Origin: an uncultured Ellagibacter sp.
Lineage (GTDB): Bacteria > Actinomycetota > Coriobacteriia > Coriobacteriales > Eggerthellaceae
Direction of reading: 5' to 3'
DNA: 64,000 nt
Assembly: GCF_934643285.1 (NCBI RefSeq)
Contig: NZ_CAKUBT010000009.1
Coordinates: forward strand, 1-64,000
The translations under genes were made by a program, and so were the position numbers. The first letter of the stretch is position 1, and every line of letters begins with the position of its first letter. Below are positions 1 to 8,648 of this stretch, one piece after another. The notes beneath the pieces were generated by a model. The model ran no database searches, had not been told where the DNA came from, and saw only the letters and a program-made list of their open reading frames with translations.

Positions 1-335
1 CTCGCCGAAAGTACTGCGGAGGAAGTCCGTGGGAGGATAGGGCGTTCCGCTCATGGGCGGCGCTTTTTCTTTTGCGCGGGGGCCGCGGCCCGGGACACGC
101 CCGGGGCCCCCTTTCCTTTGCGCTCGGGGTCCCTTCCCCGCGTTCAGGAGGGCGGCGGTTCCTTGCCGTCGGCTCTTTCTTGATGCTGGCTAGTTCTTAC
201 CGCCAGCCATTCGCTTTCTTATTCTCTGTTACCTTCTGCTTTTAATTTCCTTTTGCGGATTTACCCGCTCTTCTTCTGTTCAATGAATTCGAAGAAGGGT
301 ATTCTTGAACCCTATTTCCAGCGAAAGGAATTCTC
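1..335. other. Gene-free left edge with a terminator-like hairpin
   Basis: A frame open from the window edge ends at a TAG at 38-40 and could be the last dozen codons of an upstream gene, but it is too short to identify. A very GC-rich nested hairpin follows (78-111). The rest is a leader for the carbamoyltransferase gene: it has a small inverted repeat GCTGGC (185-190) / GCCAGC (203-208) and a palindromic GGGT/ACCC pair near 298-313. I see no convincing -10/-35 pair and no RNA gene. Confidence 0.4.
78..118 (+). terminator. GC-rich hairpin, probable terminator of an upstream gene
   Basis: The outer stem GGGGGCC (78-84) pairs with GGCCCCC (105-111), and an inner stem CCGGG (90-94) pairs with CCCGG (100-104). 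The run TTTCCTTT follows. The position just after a stop codon at 38-40 fits an intrinsic terminator, although the T-run is interrupted. Confidence 0.4.
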
Positions 336-1331
336 ATGCCGATTAGTTTGAGCGGTCGTAACTATCTGAAGCTTCTCGATTTCACTCCCGAAGAAATTCG
401 CTACCTCATCTCTCTTGCAAAACAGTTCAAGGCTTTGAAGCTGGCAGGAACGCCGCACAAATATCTTGAAGGCAAAAACATCGTGCTGCTGTTCGAGAAG
501 ACTTCGACCCGCACTCGTTGTTCTTTCGAGGTGGCAGGACATGATTTGGGGCTTGGTGTCACTTACCTCGACCCTGGTAGCTCTCAAATGGGCAAGAAGG
601 AATCGATCGAGGACACCGCACGCGTGCTCGGTCGTATGTTCGACGGCATCGAGTATCGCGGATACGGCCAGGAAATTGTCGAGAACCTCGCCGCGCATGC
701 AGGCGTCCCGGTTTGGAACGGTTTGACCAATGAGTTCCATCCGACGCAGATGATCGCCGATATGCTTACGCTTGAGGAGAACTTCCCCGAGGGCATCAGG
801 GGCAAGAAGCTGGTGTTCATGGGCGATGCTGAGAACAATGTTGCGAACTCCCTCATGGTTGTTTGCGCGAAGCTTGGCTTGCATTTCGTTGCCTGCGGCC
901 CTGAGGAGCGCATGCCGAATGCAGAGCTCGTCTCAACCTGCAGGGATTTGGCACGCGAGTCTGGGGGTTCAGTGACGCTGACCTCGAGCGTTGAGGAAGC
1001 CTGCACGGGCGCCGATGTCGTTTACACCGATATTTGGGTTTCCATGGGCGAGCCTGCGGAGTTGTGGGAAGAGCGCATCAAGTTGCTTTCCCCTTACCAG
1101 GTGAACAGTCGCGTGATCGACCTCATGGCTCCGACGGGCATTTTCATGCACTGTCTGCCTGCGTTCCATGATACCGAGACGACCATCGGGGCCGAGATCG
1201 CTGAACGGTTCGGCATAACCGAGATGGAAGTGACCGATGAGGTCTTCCGCGGCTCGCGCTCCCGGGTGTTCGACGAAGCTGAGAACCGGATGCATTCTAT
1301 CAAGGCGATTATCTATGCAACCTTGAAGTAG
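336..1331 (+). CDS. argF: Ornithine carbamoyltransferase
   Basis: This cytoplasmic enzyme of 331 residues interconverts ornithine plus carbamoyl phosphate with citrulline. The carbamoyl-phosphate motif STRTR is at 57-61, FHPTQ lies near 135 and the HCLPAFHD ornithine-site motif near 272, all intact. Length and motif order match the E. coli ArgF family closely. The start has a good Shine-Dalgarno (AAGGA, about 8 bases upstream). It stands alone: the next gene is argS, so context does not say whether it is anabolic (argF) or part of an arginine deiminase route (arcB). No arcA, arcC or other arg gene is in the window, and no clear ARG box was found. Confidence 0.93.
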   Translation: MPISLSGRNYLKLLDFTPEEIRYLISLAKQFKALKLAGTPHKYLEGKNIVLLFEKTSTRTRCSFEVAGHDLGLGVTYLDPGSSQMGKKESIEDTARVLGRMFDGIEYRGYGQEIVENLAAHAGVPVWNGLTNEFHPTQMIADMLTLEENFPEGIRGKKLVFMGDAENNVANSLMVVCAKLGLHFVACGPEERMPNAELVSTCRDLARESGGSVTLTSSVEEACTGADVVYTDIWVSMGEPAELWEERIKLLSPYQVNSRVIDLMAPTGIFMHCLPAFHDTETTIGAEIAERFGITEMEVTDEVFRGSRSRVFDEAENRMHSIKAIIYATLK

Positions 1332-1430
1332 CTCCGTTTTCTCGACGGGTGATGTTATCATGAGGGACTGTGAAATTCGCGGCCCCTCGTTTTTTTCGAG
1401 CGGCATACAGACTGATTGAAAGATAGTGCA

Positions 1431-3158
1431 ATGACTTTACGTGAGCAAGTTGAAGAAGTTGTCGATGCGGCATTGAGCGCCGCTGTTGCAGATGGATCGC
1501 TCCCCTTGGAGGAGGTCCCCGCTGCTGCGCTCGAGCGTCCGCGCGACGCGGCTAACGGTGATTGGGCGTCGACGGTTGCCCTGCGTGCTGCCAAGGCTGC
1601 GCATATGAAACCTCGGGATGTCGCGGACGCGGTTGTGGCGCATCTGCCGGAGAACGACCTTATCGCCTCGACTGAGATTGCGGGCCCTGGGTTCGTTAAC
1701 ATTCGCCTCGCGAACGCTGCGTTGGCGAGCGTTATCGCCGAGGCGCGCCGCGAGGGTATGGATTTCGGGCGTGGTGAGGCTCCTGCGAATGCAGGGCGTA
1801 TCAACCTTGAGTATGTTTCTGCGAACCCGACGGGCCCCATGCATGTCGGCCATGGGCGCTGGGCGGCGCTCGGCGACTCGATGGCACGCGTCTTGCGCCA
1901 TGCGGGCTTCGACGTATCCGAGGAGTTCTACATCAACGACCATGGCACGCAGATGGATAATTTCGGTCGCTCGGTGTCGGTTCGCTACGAGCAGCTTTGC
2001 GGCCGCGATGTTCCGATGCCCGAGAACTGCTACGGCGGAGCCTATGTGGTCGATATCGCGCGCGAGATTCTCGATGCCGATGGCGAGAAGTGGCTCGATG
2101 TTTCAGAGGAAGAGCGCGTCGTCGCGTTTCGTGAGCGCTCGTATGTCGAGATGCTCGAGCACAACAAGGCGGTGCTTTCCGATTTCGGTACTACGTTTGA
2201 CACCTGGTTCTCCGAGCGCACGCTCTATGTTCCCGACGAGGACGGGAAGTCCGCTGTCGACCGCGCCCTCGAGGCGATGGACGCGAAGGGTTATGTCTTC
2301 CAGAAAGATGGCGCGACCTGGTTCAAATCGACCGCTTTCGGTGACGAGAAGGATCGCGTTCTCATCAAGGAAAACGGCGAGTTCACGTACTTCCTCTCTG
2401 ACGTGGCGTACCACTACAACAAGATCCAGAGGGGCTTCACCCACCTGATCGACATCTGGGGAGCAGATCACCACGGGTACGTGAAGCGCTGTCAGGCAAT
2501 GCTCGCCGCGTGGGGTTACGAGGGTGCGCTTGAGGTGGTTCTCGGCCAGCTCGTGAATCTCTTCCGTGACGGCAGTGCGGTTCGCATGTCGAAGCGCACG
2601 GGCGAGATGGTCACGTTCGAGGAGCTTATCGAGGAAGTGGGCGTCGACGCGACGCGCTACCTCATGCTTTCGCGCTCCTCCGACCAGCCGATCGACTTCG
2701 ATATCGAGGTTGCTAAGAAGAAAGACGCCACTAACCCGGTGTATTACGTGCAGTACGCCCATGCGCGCATCTGCTCGATTTTGCGCAAGGCAGCCTGCGA
2801 AGGCGATCTTGCATCAGCAGAAGCGGGCGATATCACGTTTAACGAGCTTGCCGAGCGTACGGTTGGCGCCGACGTGGACCTTTCGCCTTTGGGCGAGGAA
2901 TCGGAGCTTGCCCTCATGCGCAAGATGGGGGATTTCGCTGACATGGTTGCCCAGGCGGCAGCCGATCGCGCGCCGTTCCGCCTGACGCATTACGCGCAGG
3001 ATCTCGCAGCGCTGTTCCATCAGTTCTATACGAACTGCCACGTGCTTGCCGACGACGAGGCGACCCGCCGTGCCCGCTTGGCGCTCTGTGACGCCTCGCG
3101 CATCGTGCTCGCCCTAACGCTGAGTCTTCTGGGGGTTAGCGCACCCGAAAAGATGTAG
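1431..3158 (+). CDS. argS: Arginyl-tRNA synthetase
   Basis: A class I aminoacyl-tRNA synthetase of 575 residues that charges tRNA-Arg. The HIGH-type signature appears as NPTGPMHVGHGR near residue 130 and the KMSKS-type loop as RMSKRTGEM near 390. The C-terminal helical part matches the DALR anticodon-binding domain, with a typical YVQYAHARI segment before it. I chose ATG 1431. A TTG at 1416 extends the frame by five codons but has no ribosome site, while ATG 1431 has a weak GAAAG upstream. The gene is preceded by a TTATCAT-like -10 near 1353-1360. Confidence 0.95.
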   Translation: MTLREQVEEVVDAALSAAVADGSLPLEEVPAAALERPRDAANGDWASTVALRAAKAAHMKPRDVADAVVAHLPENDLIASTEIAGPGFVNIRLANAALASVIAEARREGMDFGRGEAPANAGRINLEYVSANPTGPMHVGHGRWAALGDSMARVLRHAGFDVSEEFYINDHGTQMDNFGRSVSVRYEQLCGRDVPMPENCYGGAYVVDIAREILDADGEKWLDVSEEERVVAFRERSYVEMLEHNKAVLSDFGTTFDTWFSERTLYVPDEDGKSAVDRALEAMDAKGYVFQKDGATWFKSTAFGDEKDRVLIKENGEFTYFLSDVAYHYNKIQRGFTHLIDIWGADHHGYVKRCQAMLAAWGYEGALEVVLGQLVNLFRDGSAVRMSKRTGEMVTFEELIEEVGVDATRYLMLSRSSDQPIDFDIEVAKKKDATNPVYYVQYAHARICSILRKAACEGDLASAEAGDITFNELAERTVGADVDLSPLGEESELALMRKMGDFADMVAQAAADRAPFRLTHYAQDLAALFHQFYTNCHVLADDEATRRARLALCDASRIVLALTLSLLGVSAPEKM

Positions 3159-3194
3159 TCATGCAAGTTTTTTATTAGAGGAGGTCATTGCTAG

Positions 3195-5258
3195 GTGGAG
3201 ACCCTTACGCTCGTCATGCTGATTTTTGCGGCGATTCTCGCATCCTCGATCATCGATCAGGTCGTTCCGAGGGTGTCATCACCGCTCATACAGATTGGCC
3301 TGGGCCTTCTCATCGCATTGTTCGCCTCCTCTCAAATTCGAGTTACACTCGACCCTGAACTGTTCCTTGTGCTGTTCATTGCGCCGCTGCTCTACGAAGA
3401 GGCGAAGTCCGCCGACAAGGCGGCGCTTTGGCACCATAAGCGCCCTGTGCTTTCCCTTGCGATCGGCTTGGTTGTCGCGACGACGCTTGCAATCGGGTTT
3501 GCCGTACATGCCGTCATCCCGTCAATCGGGCTTGCGGCGGCGTTCGCTCTTGGCGCCGCGCTCGGCCCGACCGACGCGGTTGCCGTCACCTCGCTTTCGA
3601 AGCAGGTCAACATCCCCGAGAGGCAGGGGAGCATCCTCAAAGGCGAGCTGCTCTTAAACGACGCGAGCGGCATCGTGTCGTTCCAGTTCGCTATCGCAGC
3701 CGCGGTGACGGGGTCGTTCTCCCTTCTCAATGCGACGGCAAATTTTTTCGTCGAGTTTCTTGGGGGAATCGCGGTCGGTGCGCTTCTTGCCTACATAGGC
3801 AAGTTCCTTGTCAACAAGGCGCGCTCGCTTGGCGTTGAGAACACGACGTTCCATGTGCTCTTCGAAATCCTCATCCCGCTTCTGGTGTACTCGATCGCCG
3901 ATGCCGTTCACGTGAGTGGCATTATCGCCGTGGTCGTTGCGGGCCTTATCAACGTTATCTCCCCGCATGCAATCGGCCCTTCCATCTCGCGCATGAACAT
4001 CGTGTCCTCGAGCGTATGGCGCGTGCTCACGTTTGCCCTGAACGGCTTCGTGTTCGTGCTTTTGGGCACGCAGTTGCCGCAGGCGATGGTTCATACGTGG
4101 GACGATGTCACCTTCAGCAACTTCGCGCTTATCGGCTATGTTGTCGCGCTCACGCTGCTTTTGTACGTGGTTCGTTTCGCGTGGGTCTGCGCGAGCGACT
4201 GGCTCTACACGCGCCGACGTAGCAAGAAGCACAGTGAGAAGTTCAGGCTCGACCTTCGCAAGAGCCTCATCACGACGCTTGCAGGCGCGAAGGGCACCAT
4301 CACGCTTTCGATCTTGTTCACCATCCCGTATTTCATGGACGGTGCCCGATTCCCGCAGCGCGACCTTATCATCTTCCTCGGATGCGGCGTTATCGTGTGT
4401 ACCTTGCTCGTGGCGACGTTTATCGTTCCGCTCGTTTCGCCGAAGAAGATGAGCGAAAGCGAGGAGGTGGCACGCGAACGCGAGGCGGAGCTGAAGATCG
4501 ACATCCTCAGAAGCGTCGTCGAGGAGCTCACCGCAAGGCAGACGCTGGACACCCGTCGCGCGACGAGGAGCGTGGTCAGCTCCTATAACGATCGCATCGA
4601 GCGCATCAAAGAGCAGCATGGTTTCGACGAGGACGAAGACGAGGCCTGCTCCGACCTGCGCATTCGCGCTATCGGGTGGGAGCGGGAATGCGTCAAGAAG
4701 CTCGCCGAGCGAGACGACATCGACAGCGAGATCGCGCTCAAGTACCTCAAGCGTTTGAAGCATATCGAGGAGTTAAGGAAGCACAGTTCGGGGCGTTGGT
4801 CCATCCAGAACATCTACCTGGTGCTGCGCACGTTCTTAAGGCGCGTGAAGGGCGTCGTCCTGCGCTACGTCGCGCATATGGCATCTTCCCCGATAACGGC
4901 TGCCGACCAGGCGGCGGAGATGCGCAAGATCCAGCAGAAGGCGGGCGAGTGCGTGATTGGGCGTCTGAACGACATGCTCGCCGATTCCGACTGCAACGTC
5001 CCGAGCGAGTATGTGAGCGAGCTCCTCATCGAATATCAGCGCACGGTTGCCATGCTTGCCGCCGAGCTTGCGGCCCCTTCGGCGACGGTCATCATGCGTG
5101 CGTCCGACAAGGCGGAGGACGTGAAGCGACTTGGCTACTTGCTCGAGCTTGAACAGATCCAGTCGCGTTACGAAGAAGGCGAGCTGACTCGCGCCGAGGC
5201 GAAACGGATGCGCGACAACACGAACCTTATGCTGATGGACGTGGAGGATAGCGTGTAG
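3195..5258 (+). CDS. CPA1-family Na+/H+ antiporter
   Basis: A monovalent cation/proton antiporter of 687 residues in the inner membrane. Residues 1 to about 415 form roughly twelve hydrophobic helices and carry the CPA1 signatures GPTDAVAV (about 124-131) and NDASGIVSF (about 154-162), where the ion-binding aspartates lie. The remaining 270 residues are charged and helical, a long cytoplasmic regulatory tail like that of YjcE-type exchangers. The start is GTG with AGAGGAGG ten bases upstream. The ATG codons nearby are out of frame. It runs convergently into the DUF364 gene across an inverted-repeat element. Substrate preference (Na+, K+ or Li+) cannot be read from sequence. Confidence 0.88.
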   Translation: METLTLVMLIFAAILASSIIDQVVPRVSSPLIQIGLGLLIALFASSQIRVTLDPELFLVLFIAPLLYEEAKSADKAALWHHKRPVLSLAIGLVVATTLAIGFAVHAVIPSIGLAAAFALGAALGPTDAVAVTSLSKQVNIPERQGSILKGELLLNDASGIVSFQFAIAAAVTGSFSLLNATANFFVEFLGGIAVGALLAYIGKFLVNKARSLGVENTTFHVLFEILIPLLVYSIADAVHVSGIIAVVVAGLINVISPHAIGPSISRMNIVSSSVWRVLTFALNGFVFVLLGTQLPQAMVHTWDDVTFSNFALIGYVVALTLLLYVVRFAWVCASDWLYTRRRSKKHSEKFRLDLRKSLITTLAGAKGTITLSILFTIPYFMDGARFPQRDLIIFLGCGVIVCTLLVATFIVPLVSPKKMSESEEVAREREAELKIDILRSVVEELTARQTLDTRRATRSVVSSYNDRIERIKEQHGFDEDEDEACSDLRIRAIGWERECVKKLAERDDIDSEIALKYLKRLKHIEELRKHSSGRWSIQNIYLVLRTFLRRVKGVVLRYVAHMASSPITAADQAAEMRKIQQKAGECVIGRLNDMLADSDCNVPSEYVSELLIEYQRTVAMLAAELAAPSATVIMRASDKAEDVKRLGYLLELEQIQSRYEEGELTRAEAKRMRDNTNLMLMDVEDSV

Positions 5259-5302
5259 GTCTCGCTTTCGCGGGCAGGGCGATTACTGGTTAGGACCCAA
5301 AC

Positions 5303-5460
5303 TGTACAAGAATGACGATAAGTTATGAAGAACTCGTCAAATGAGCGGATTATCAGGCATTTTGCAAAAAAATAATCCCCAAACTTAAGCAAATTGGGGA
5401 TTATTCAACATTGAATTCGGTCTTCACAAAGCCTTCACAACTTATCGTCGATTTCGTACA
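5303..5460. repeat. Nested inverted-repeat element (158 bp, MITE-like or large cruciform)
   Basis: The 28-bp arms at 5303-5330 and 5433-5460 are inverted repeats matching at 23 of 28 positions. They share TGTAC, GACGATAAGTT and GAAG. A perfect terminator hairpin sits between them. No target-site duplication is obvious and there is no coding sequence inside. It fills the gap between two convergent genes. Confidence 0.6.
5371..5405. terminator. Terminator between convergent genes
   Basis: A perfect 12-bp stem, AATAATCCCCAA (5371-5382) with TTGGGGATTATT (5394-5405), encloses an 11-base loop. Read on the minus strand it is followed by a T-run, so it suits the minus-strand DUF364 gene best. On the plus strand it may also stop the antiporter transcript. 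Confidence 0.8.
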
Positions 5461-5477
5461 CGACTAGTTGCTTGTCT

Positions 5478-6320
5478 TTATTGCGCGTTGATGGTGGTCA
5501 TCTGAAGCGCTTTGCCGAACAGCTTGCCCGCAGCGTTCTTGCAGGCGAACTTCACGGCTTCCGGATCGGCCACGACGCTGCCCGAAAGCGATTCGACGCC
5601 CCACTCGAATAGGTACGGCGTCATGATCACGCTGGGACCCACCATGCAGACGGTGGCGTCCTTGGCGAGGGTCAGAAGGCGCGGCGCGGTCTTATTGATG
5701 AGGGTGACGCCGGTGATGAAGGCGTAATCTGCGGTCGGCATAACGTACTCGCAGGCCGGATCGGGGGTATCCCACTCATCGCGGCAGGAGCGCTCGAGCA
5801 CGGTGAGCTTGGCATACTCCGCAATATTCTCGACGTGGGGGAAGTGACCGACAACGACGACGTGTGCGTCGCCGCCCGCTTGCTCGATGCGAGGGCGATA
5901 CGTCTCGAAGGCGTCTTTCGACGACGTGCCGCCGCGCTTTCCCTTGTCGTTCTCCTCGTCGGCGTCGTAGGTTGCGCCCAGAGGATCGAGCAGCTCGCGG
6001 CGAGCGTACCAGGCGTTCAGGGCCGCGATGCCGAGCGTAGCCTCCTCGAAGCACCATGATTTCGACAGCTCGGCCACCTCGCGCAGCGACTTCCCGCGCA
6101 GATCGCCCTTGTACATGCGCTTACCGCCGTTGCGTGCGGTAAAGGCGACGCCGCATCCGCAATCTGCCTCAACGTAGGACCAGTTGAGCCCGAGACAGTA
6201 ATCGCGCACGAAGATGTCCTCGGGGACGCCCGCGATGAGGTGGTTGTAGAGCCGCCAAGGTGAGGCTGGGTCGTCGGTGCCGGGGAAGGCGATTGTCGAA
6301 GGTTCCGGCGTGTGCTCCAT
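5478..6320 (-). CDS. DUF4213/DUF364 domain protein
   Basis: A cytoplasmic protein of 280 residues of the DUF364 type, a Rossmann-like fold often annotated as a putative heavy-metal chelation protein; the real role is unknown. The N-terminal part (about 20-110) contains a Cys-rich DCGCGVAF segment. The C-terminal part has VVVVGHFPHVE, then TADYAFITGVTLINKT and VGPSVIMTP, which match the DUF364 core. I chose the inner ATG: AAAGGAG lies seven bases before it, while the longer frame adds twelve codons without a ribosome site. It is a single gene with its own promoter, divergent from the YhcH-type gene. Confidence 0.75.
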   Translation of the reverse strand: MEHTPEPSTIAFPGTDDPASPWRLYNHLIAGVPEDIFVRDYCLGLNWSYVEADCGCGVAFTARNGGKRMYKGDLRGKSLREVAELSKSWCFEEATLGIAALNAWYARRELLDPLGATYDADEENDKGKRGGTSSKDAFETYRPRIEQAGGDAHVVVVGHFPHVENIAEYAKLTVLERSCRDEWDTPDPACEYVMPTADYAFITGVTLINKTAPRLLTLAKDATVCMVGPSVIMTPYLFEWGVESLSGSVVADPEAVKFACKNAAGKLFGKALQMTTINAQ

Positions 6321-6364
6321 AGCAGAACTCCTTTGATTGCATGCTGATATTTTCACCTGAATTC

Positions 6365-6392
6365 AGTATAAACCAGTTACTGCAATGGACAA
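6365..6392 (-). promoter_or_regulatory. Promoter of the DUF364 gene
   Basis: On the minus strand TTGTCC (6387-6392) and TATACT (6365-6370) are spaced 16 bases. The spacing and five of six matches in the -10 box fit a housekeeping promoter about 40 bases before the start codon. Confidence 0.55.
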
Positions 6393-6436
6393 GATGGGTC
6401 GATGCGAATACGCGCCCTGTTGCTGTGTGCCGCTCT

Positions 6437-6445
6437 GCTACAATT
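6437..6445 (+). promoter_or_regulatory. Extended -10 promoter of the YhcH-type gene
   Basis: TGC followed by TACAAT (6440-6445) forms an extended -10 element. A CTGTTG at 6417-6422 could serve as a poor -35 at 17 bases. The start codon lies 41 bases downstream. Confidence 0.5.
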
Positions 6446-6486
6446 TCGTGACGTTCAAACGAATTGCATCGAAGGGACTTGATACC

Positions 6487-6945
6487 ATGCTCGTAGCTTC
6501 TATTGAAAACGCCGAAGCGCGCGATTACCTGTCCGAACGCCTGAAGAAGGCATATGCCTTCCTGCGCGAAAACGACCTTGGCGCACTTTCCTGCGGACGC
6601 CATGACATCGATGGGGAAGACGTGTTCGCGAACGTCATGGAGTACGACACCGTCCCCGCGGAGGCGAAGAAGCTCGAGGCCCACAAGCTCTACTACGATG
6701 TGCAGTGCGTGGCCAGCGGAATCGAGCGCGTCGAAGTGGCTCCCGTCGAAGGGCTTGCCTGCGCGAAGGAATATGATGAAGCCGACGACTACGCGCTGTT
6801 CGAGTCCCCGGTGCCGGCAACATCGGTTGTGCTTCATGCGGGCGAGATTGCGGTGCTTCCTCCTGAGGACGCGCACAAGCCGGGCTGCATCGCGGAGGAC
6901 GCGCCTGTCCACGTGAAGAAGGTCGTCGTGAAGGTTCGCGCATAA
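6487..6945 (+). CDS. YhcH/YjgK/YiaL (DUF386) family protein
   Basis: A cupin-like cytoplasmic protein of 152 residues, the usual length for the DUF386/EbgC family, whose members are linked to sugar and sialic-acid catabolism as possible anomerases or accessory subunits. Family signatures include EAHKLYYDVQ and, near the C-terminus, AVLPPEDAHKPGC, which carries the conserved metal-ligand type His. I chose ATG 6487 (GAAGGGA upstream). The frame stays open to 6385, but that leader is Cys-rich and unlike the family. No sugar gene is nearby, so the substrate is unknown. Confidence 0.8.
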   Translation: MLVASIENAEARDYLSERLKKAYAFLRENDLGALSCGRHDIDGEDVFANVMEYDTVPAEAKKLEAHKLYYDVQCVASGIERVEVAPVEGLACAKEYDEADDYALFESPVPATSVVLHAGEIAVLPPEDAHKPGCIAEDAPVHVKKVVVKVRA

Positions 6946-7046
6946 CCAGGGTGCATGGTGTATCATGGGCGCATGAAGCAAGGTGTATATGCGCTGATGA
7001 TATGGAAGTTTTGGCCACGGCCGCGCAGGCTGTGAAGGAATGAATG

Positions 7047-7085
7047 AAGCGCCTCGGCGATTGAGCATAAAGCGTCGAGGCGCTT
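7047..7085. promoter_or_regulatory. Stem-loop just before smpB
   Basis: AAGCGCCTCG (7047-7056) and CGAGGCGCTT (7076-7085) form a perfect 10-bp stem with a 19-base loop, ending 22 bases before the smpB start. No T-run follows, so it is not a typical terminator. It may be an operator or a leader structure affecting smpB translation. Confidence 0.4.
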
Positions 7086-7107
7086 GAACGTGAGGTAACA
7101 TCGCCCC

Positions 7108-7572
7108 ATGAAACGTGAAGAGAAGACAATCGCGAAGAATCGCCGCGCGTTCCACGACTATGAGGTCGTGGAGACGTTCGAGGCGGGAGTCGAGCTTTCG
7201 GGAACGGAAGTGCGGTCGCTGCGCGAGAACAACTGCCAGTTGACCGACTGTTTCGCACTTGTGCGCAACGGGGAAGTTTGGATGCACAATGTGCACATCA
7301 CGCCGTTTTCCCATGGCAACATCAACAATCCCGACCCCGATCGCAAGCGAAAGCTCCTGCTCCACAAAAAGCAGATCCGCTACCTTTCGGAGGCGACGCG
7401 CGAAAAGGGCATGGCGCTCGTTCCCTTGAAGATGTACTTCAAGGAAAACGGGCTGGTCAAAGTCGAGCTTGCGATTTGCCGCGGCAAGAAGCTCTACGAC
7501 AAGCGCGCGAGCATGAAGGAGCGCGACACCAAACGGGAAATCGATCGAGCGCTGAAGGCGCGCTCTCGTTAG
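7108..7572 (+). CDS. smpB: SsrA-binding protein SmpB
   Basis: A protein of 154 residues that binds tmRNA and brings it to stalled ribosomes in trans-translation. Hallmarks are IAKNRRAFHDY at the N-terminus, the GTEVRSLREN motif near 32-41, and a basic C-terminal tail that normally folds into the decoding centre. Length matches the family. The ssrA gene lies about 670 bases downstream with only one small gene between them, so both partners of the rescue system are together. The ribosome site (GAGG) is rather far from the ATG, but the start agrees with the family. Confidence 0.95.
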   Translation: MKREEKTIAKNRRAFHDYEVVETFEAGVELSGTEVRSLRENNCQLTDCFALVRNGEVWMHNVHITPFSHGNINNPDPDRKRKLLLHKKQIRYLSEATREKGMALVPLKMYFKENGLVKVELAICRGKKLYDKRASMKERDTKREIDRALKARSR

Positions 7573-7586
7573 AAAGGGTCACTGCC

Positions 7587-8108
7587 ATGAGCGAGGATCG
7601 AACCGCAACCGCAAACGACGAGGTTGATTCGCCAGCGGAGGAGACGCAGGAAGAAGCTTGCGAGGTGTTGTCCGAGGAGGCGGGGGACCCTGCCGATTCC
7701 GAGCACGCCGAGGAAGCCGCGGGTGAAGACGAGCTTGCTGATTCGGAAAACGTGGTAGAAGAAGAGGCCGAAGAGTACGAAACCGTCGAGATTGAGTATT
7801 CCGAGGACGACATCGAGGCTTACATCGTCGATGAGGACGACAACGAGATCGGATTTATCCTGCTTGACGAGGATGGCAACGAGGTCGAGTACTACTACGA
7901 TGACGATGAGGAAGCCGATGCGGGCGAGCCTGGCGAGGACAATCCCTATGATTTAGGCATTACTCGGGAAGGCGTTGCCGAAGCGACAAGCGACATGAAC
8001 GACATCTATCGCGATGGCGTCGCGATCGCGGTCGATTTGAAAGACGCGCTCTCTGAAATCAAGGAGGCGTTCGATTTCTCGGACATCCTTCCGACGAAGA
8101 AGAAATAA
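7587..8108 (+). CDS. Acidic protein of unknown function
   Basis: A protein of 173 residues that I do not recognise. About the first 75 residues are low-complexity and very rich in Glu, Asp and Ala. A middle part carries repeats such as YIVDEDDNEIGFILLDEDGN with alternating acidic and hydrophobic residues, then a DDDEEAD run. The C-terminal 50 residues are more ordinary and helical and end in KKK. There is no signal peptide or membrane helix. AGAAAGGG stands upstream of ATG 7587, 14 bases after smpB, so it is probably cotranscribed with it. A DNA-mimic or RNA-polymerase delta-like acidic protein is possible but unproven. Confidence 0.7.
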   Translation: MSEDRTATANDEVDSPAEETQEEACEVLSEEAGDPADSEHAEEAAGEDELADSENVVEEEAEEYETVEIEYSEDDIEAYIVDEDDNEIGFILLDEDGNEVEYYYDDDEEADAGEPGEDNPYDLGITREGVAEATSDMNDIYRDGVAIAVDLKDALSEIKEAFDFSDILPTKKK

Positions 8109-8124
8109 CCTCTCCGCGCCGCCT

Positions 8125-8152
8125 TGACAGGGCGGGCTGCTCGGCTACAATA
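8125..8152 (+). promoter_or_regulatory. Promoter of ssrA
   Basis: A perfect TTGACA (8125-8130) and TACAAT (8147-8152) are spaced 16 bases. Transcription would begin near 8159 and leave an 80-base leader to be removed before the mature tmRNA 5' end. This is the best -35 box in the window, as expected for an abundant RNA. Confidence 0.75.
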
Positions 8153-8238
8153 ATTCTTCTGCAAGAGCACGTCTTGCGCACTTTGACAAGGTGGAACGCA
8201 CGAGTTCCCGTCTGCCGGCAATTGACGCCGATGAATTC

Positions 8239-8608
8239 GGGGGCGACTGGTTTCGACATGGTATGTTTGAACTGAGGAGCAGGTCGTGGTCTCCTCGCCA
8301 CGTAAAACAGGGGTAACGTCAAGTTAATTGGCAAGAAGAACTATCAGAGCGCTCCTGCGCTCGCCATGGCTGCTTAATCAGCACCTGGCACGTCAACCCC
8401 GGGTTGTCCCCGACTCGGGCGCGACGTCATTTTAGGGGACTGCATCAAAGCACGTAATCGGTATGGCTTTGGTAAAGATTGAACCGATCCGGGTCGGCAA
8501 CGTTAGTTCGCGGACCGAGACGGCCTTGAATCCGAACGCGAAATAAGCTTGTAGAGCCTCAGCGAGAATATAGTATGGACCGGAGTTCGATTCTCCGCGC
8601 CTCCACCA
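8239..8608 (+). ncRNA. ssrA: tmRNA (ssrA)
   Basis: One-piece transfer-messenger RNA of about 370 bases. The 5' end GGGGGCGA pairs over seven positions with CGCCTCC at 8598-8604 to make the acceptor stem, and an encoded CCA follows at 8606-8608. The T-arm motif GGAGTTCGATTCTCC is intact. The tag reading frame runs from 8330 (GGC) to the TAA at 8375-8377 and encodes GKKNYQSAPALAMAA. The tag ends in AMAA rather than the common ALAA. It is transcribed from its own strong promoter and ends at a terminator at 8619. SmpB is encoded just upstream. Confidence 0.95.
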
Positions 8609-8618
8609 CAACATGCCA

Positions 8619-8648
8619 GGCAGGCCCGAACAAGGGTCTGCCTGTTTT
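8619..8648 (+). terminator. Terminator of ssrA
   Basis: GGCAGGCCC (8619-8627) and GGGTCTGCC (8634-8642) form a 9-bp stem with a six-base loop, followed by TGTTTTGTTT. It begins ten bases after the tmRNA CCA end. Confidence 0.85.

Noticed and set aside
5303..5460. Inverted repeat as a complete insertion sequence
   Set aside because: There is no coding capacity for a transposase and no clear target-site duplication. At most it is a non-autonomous remnant.
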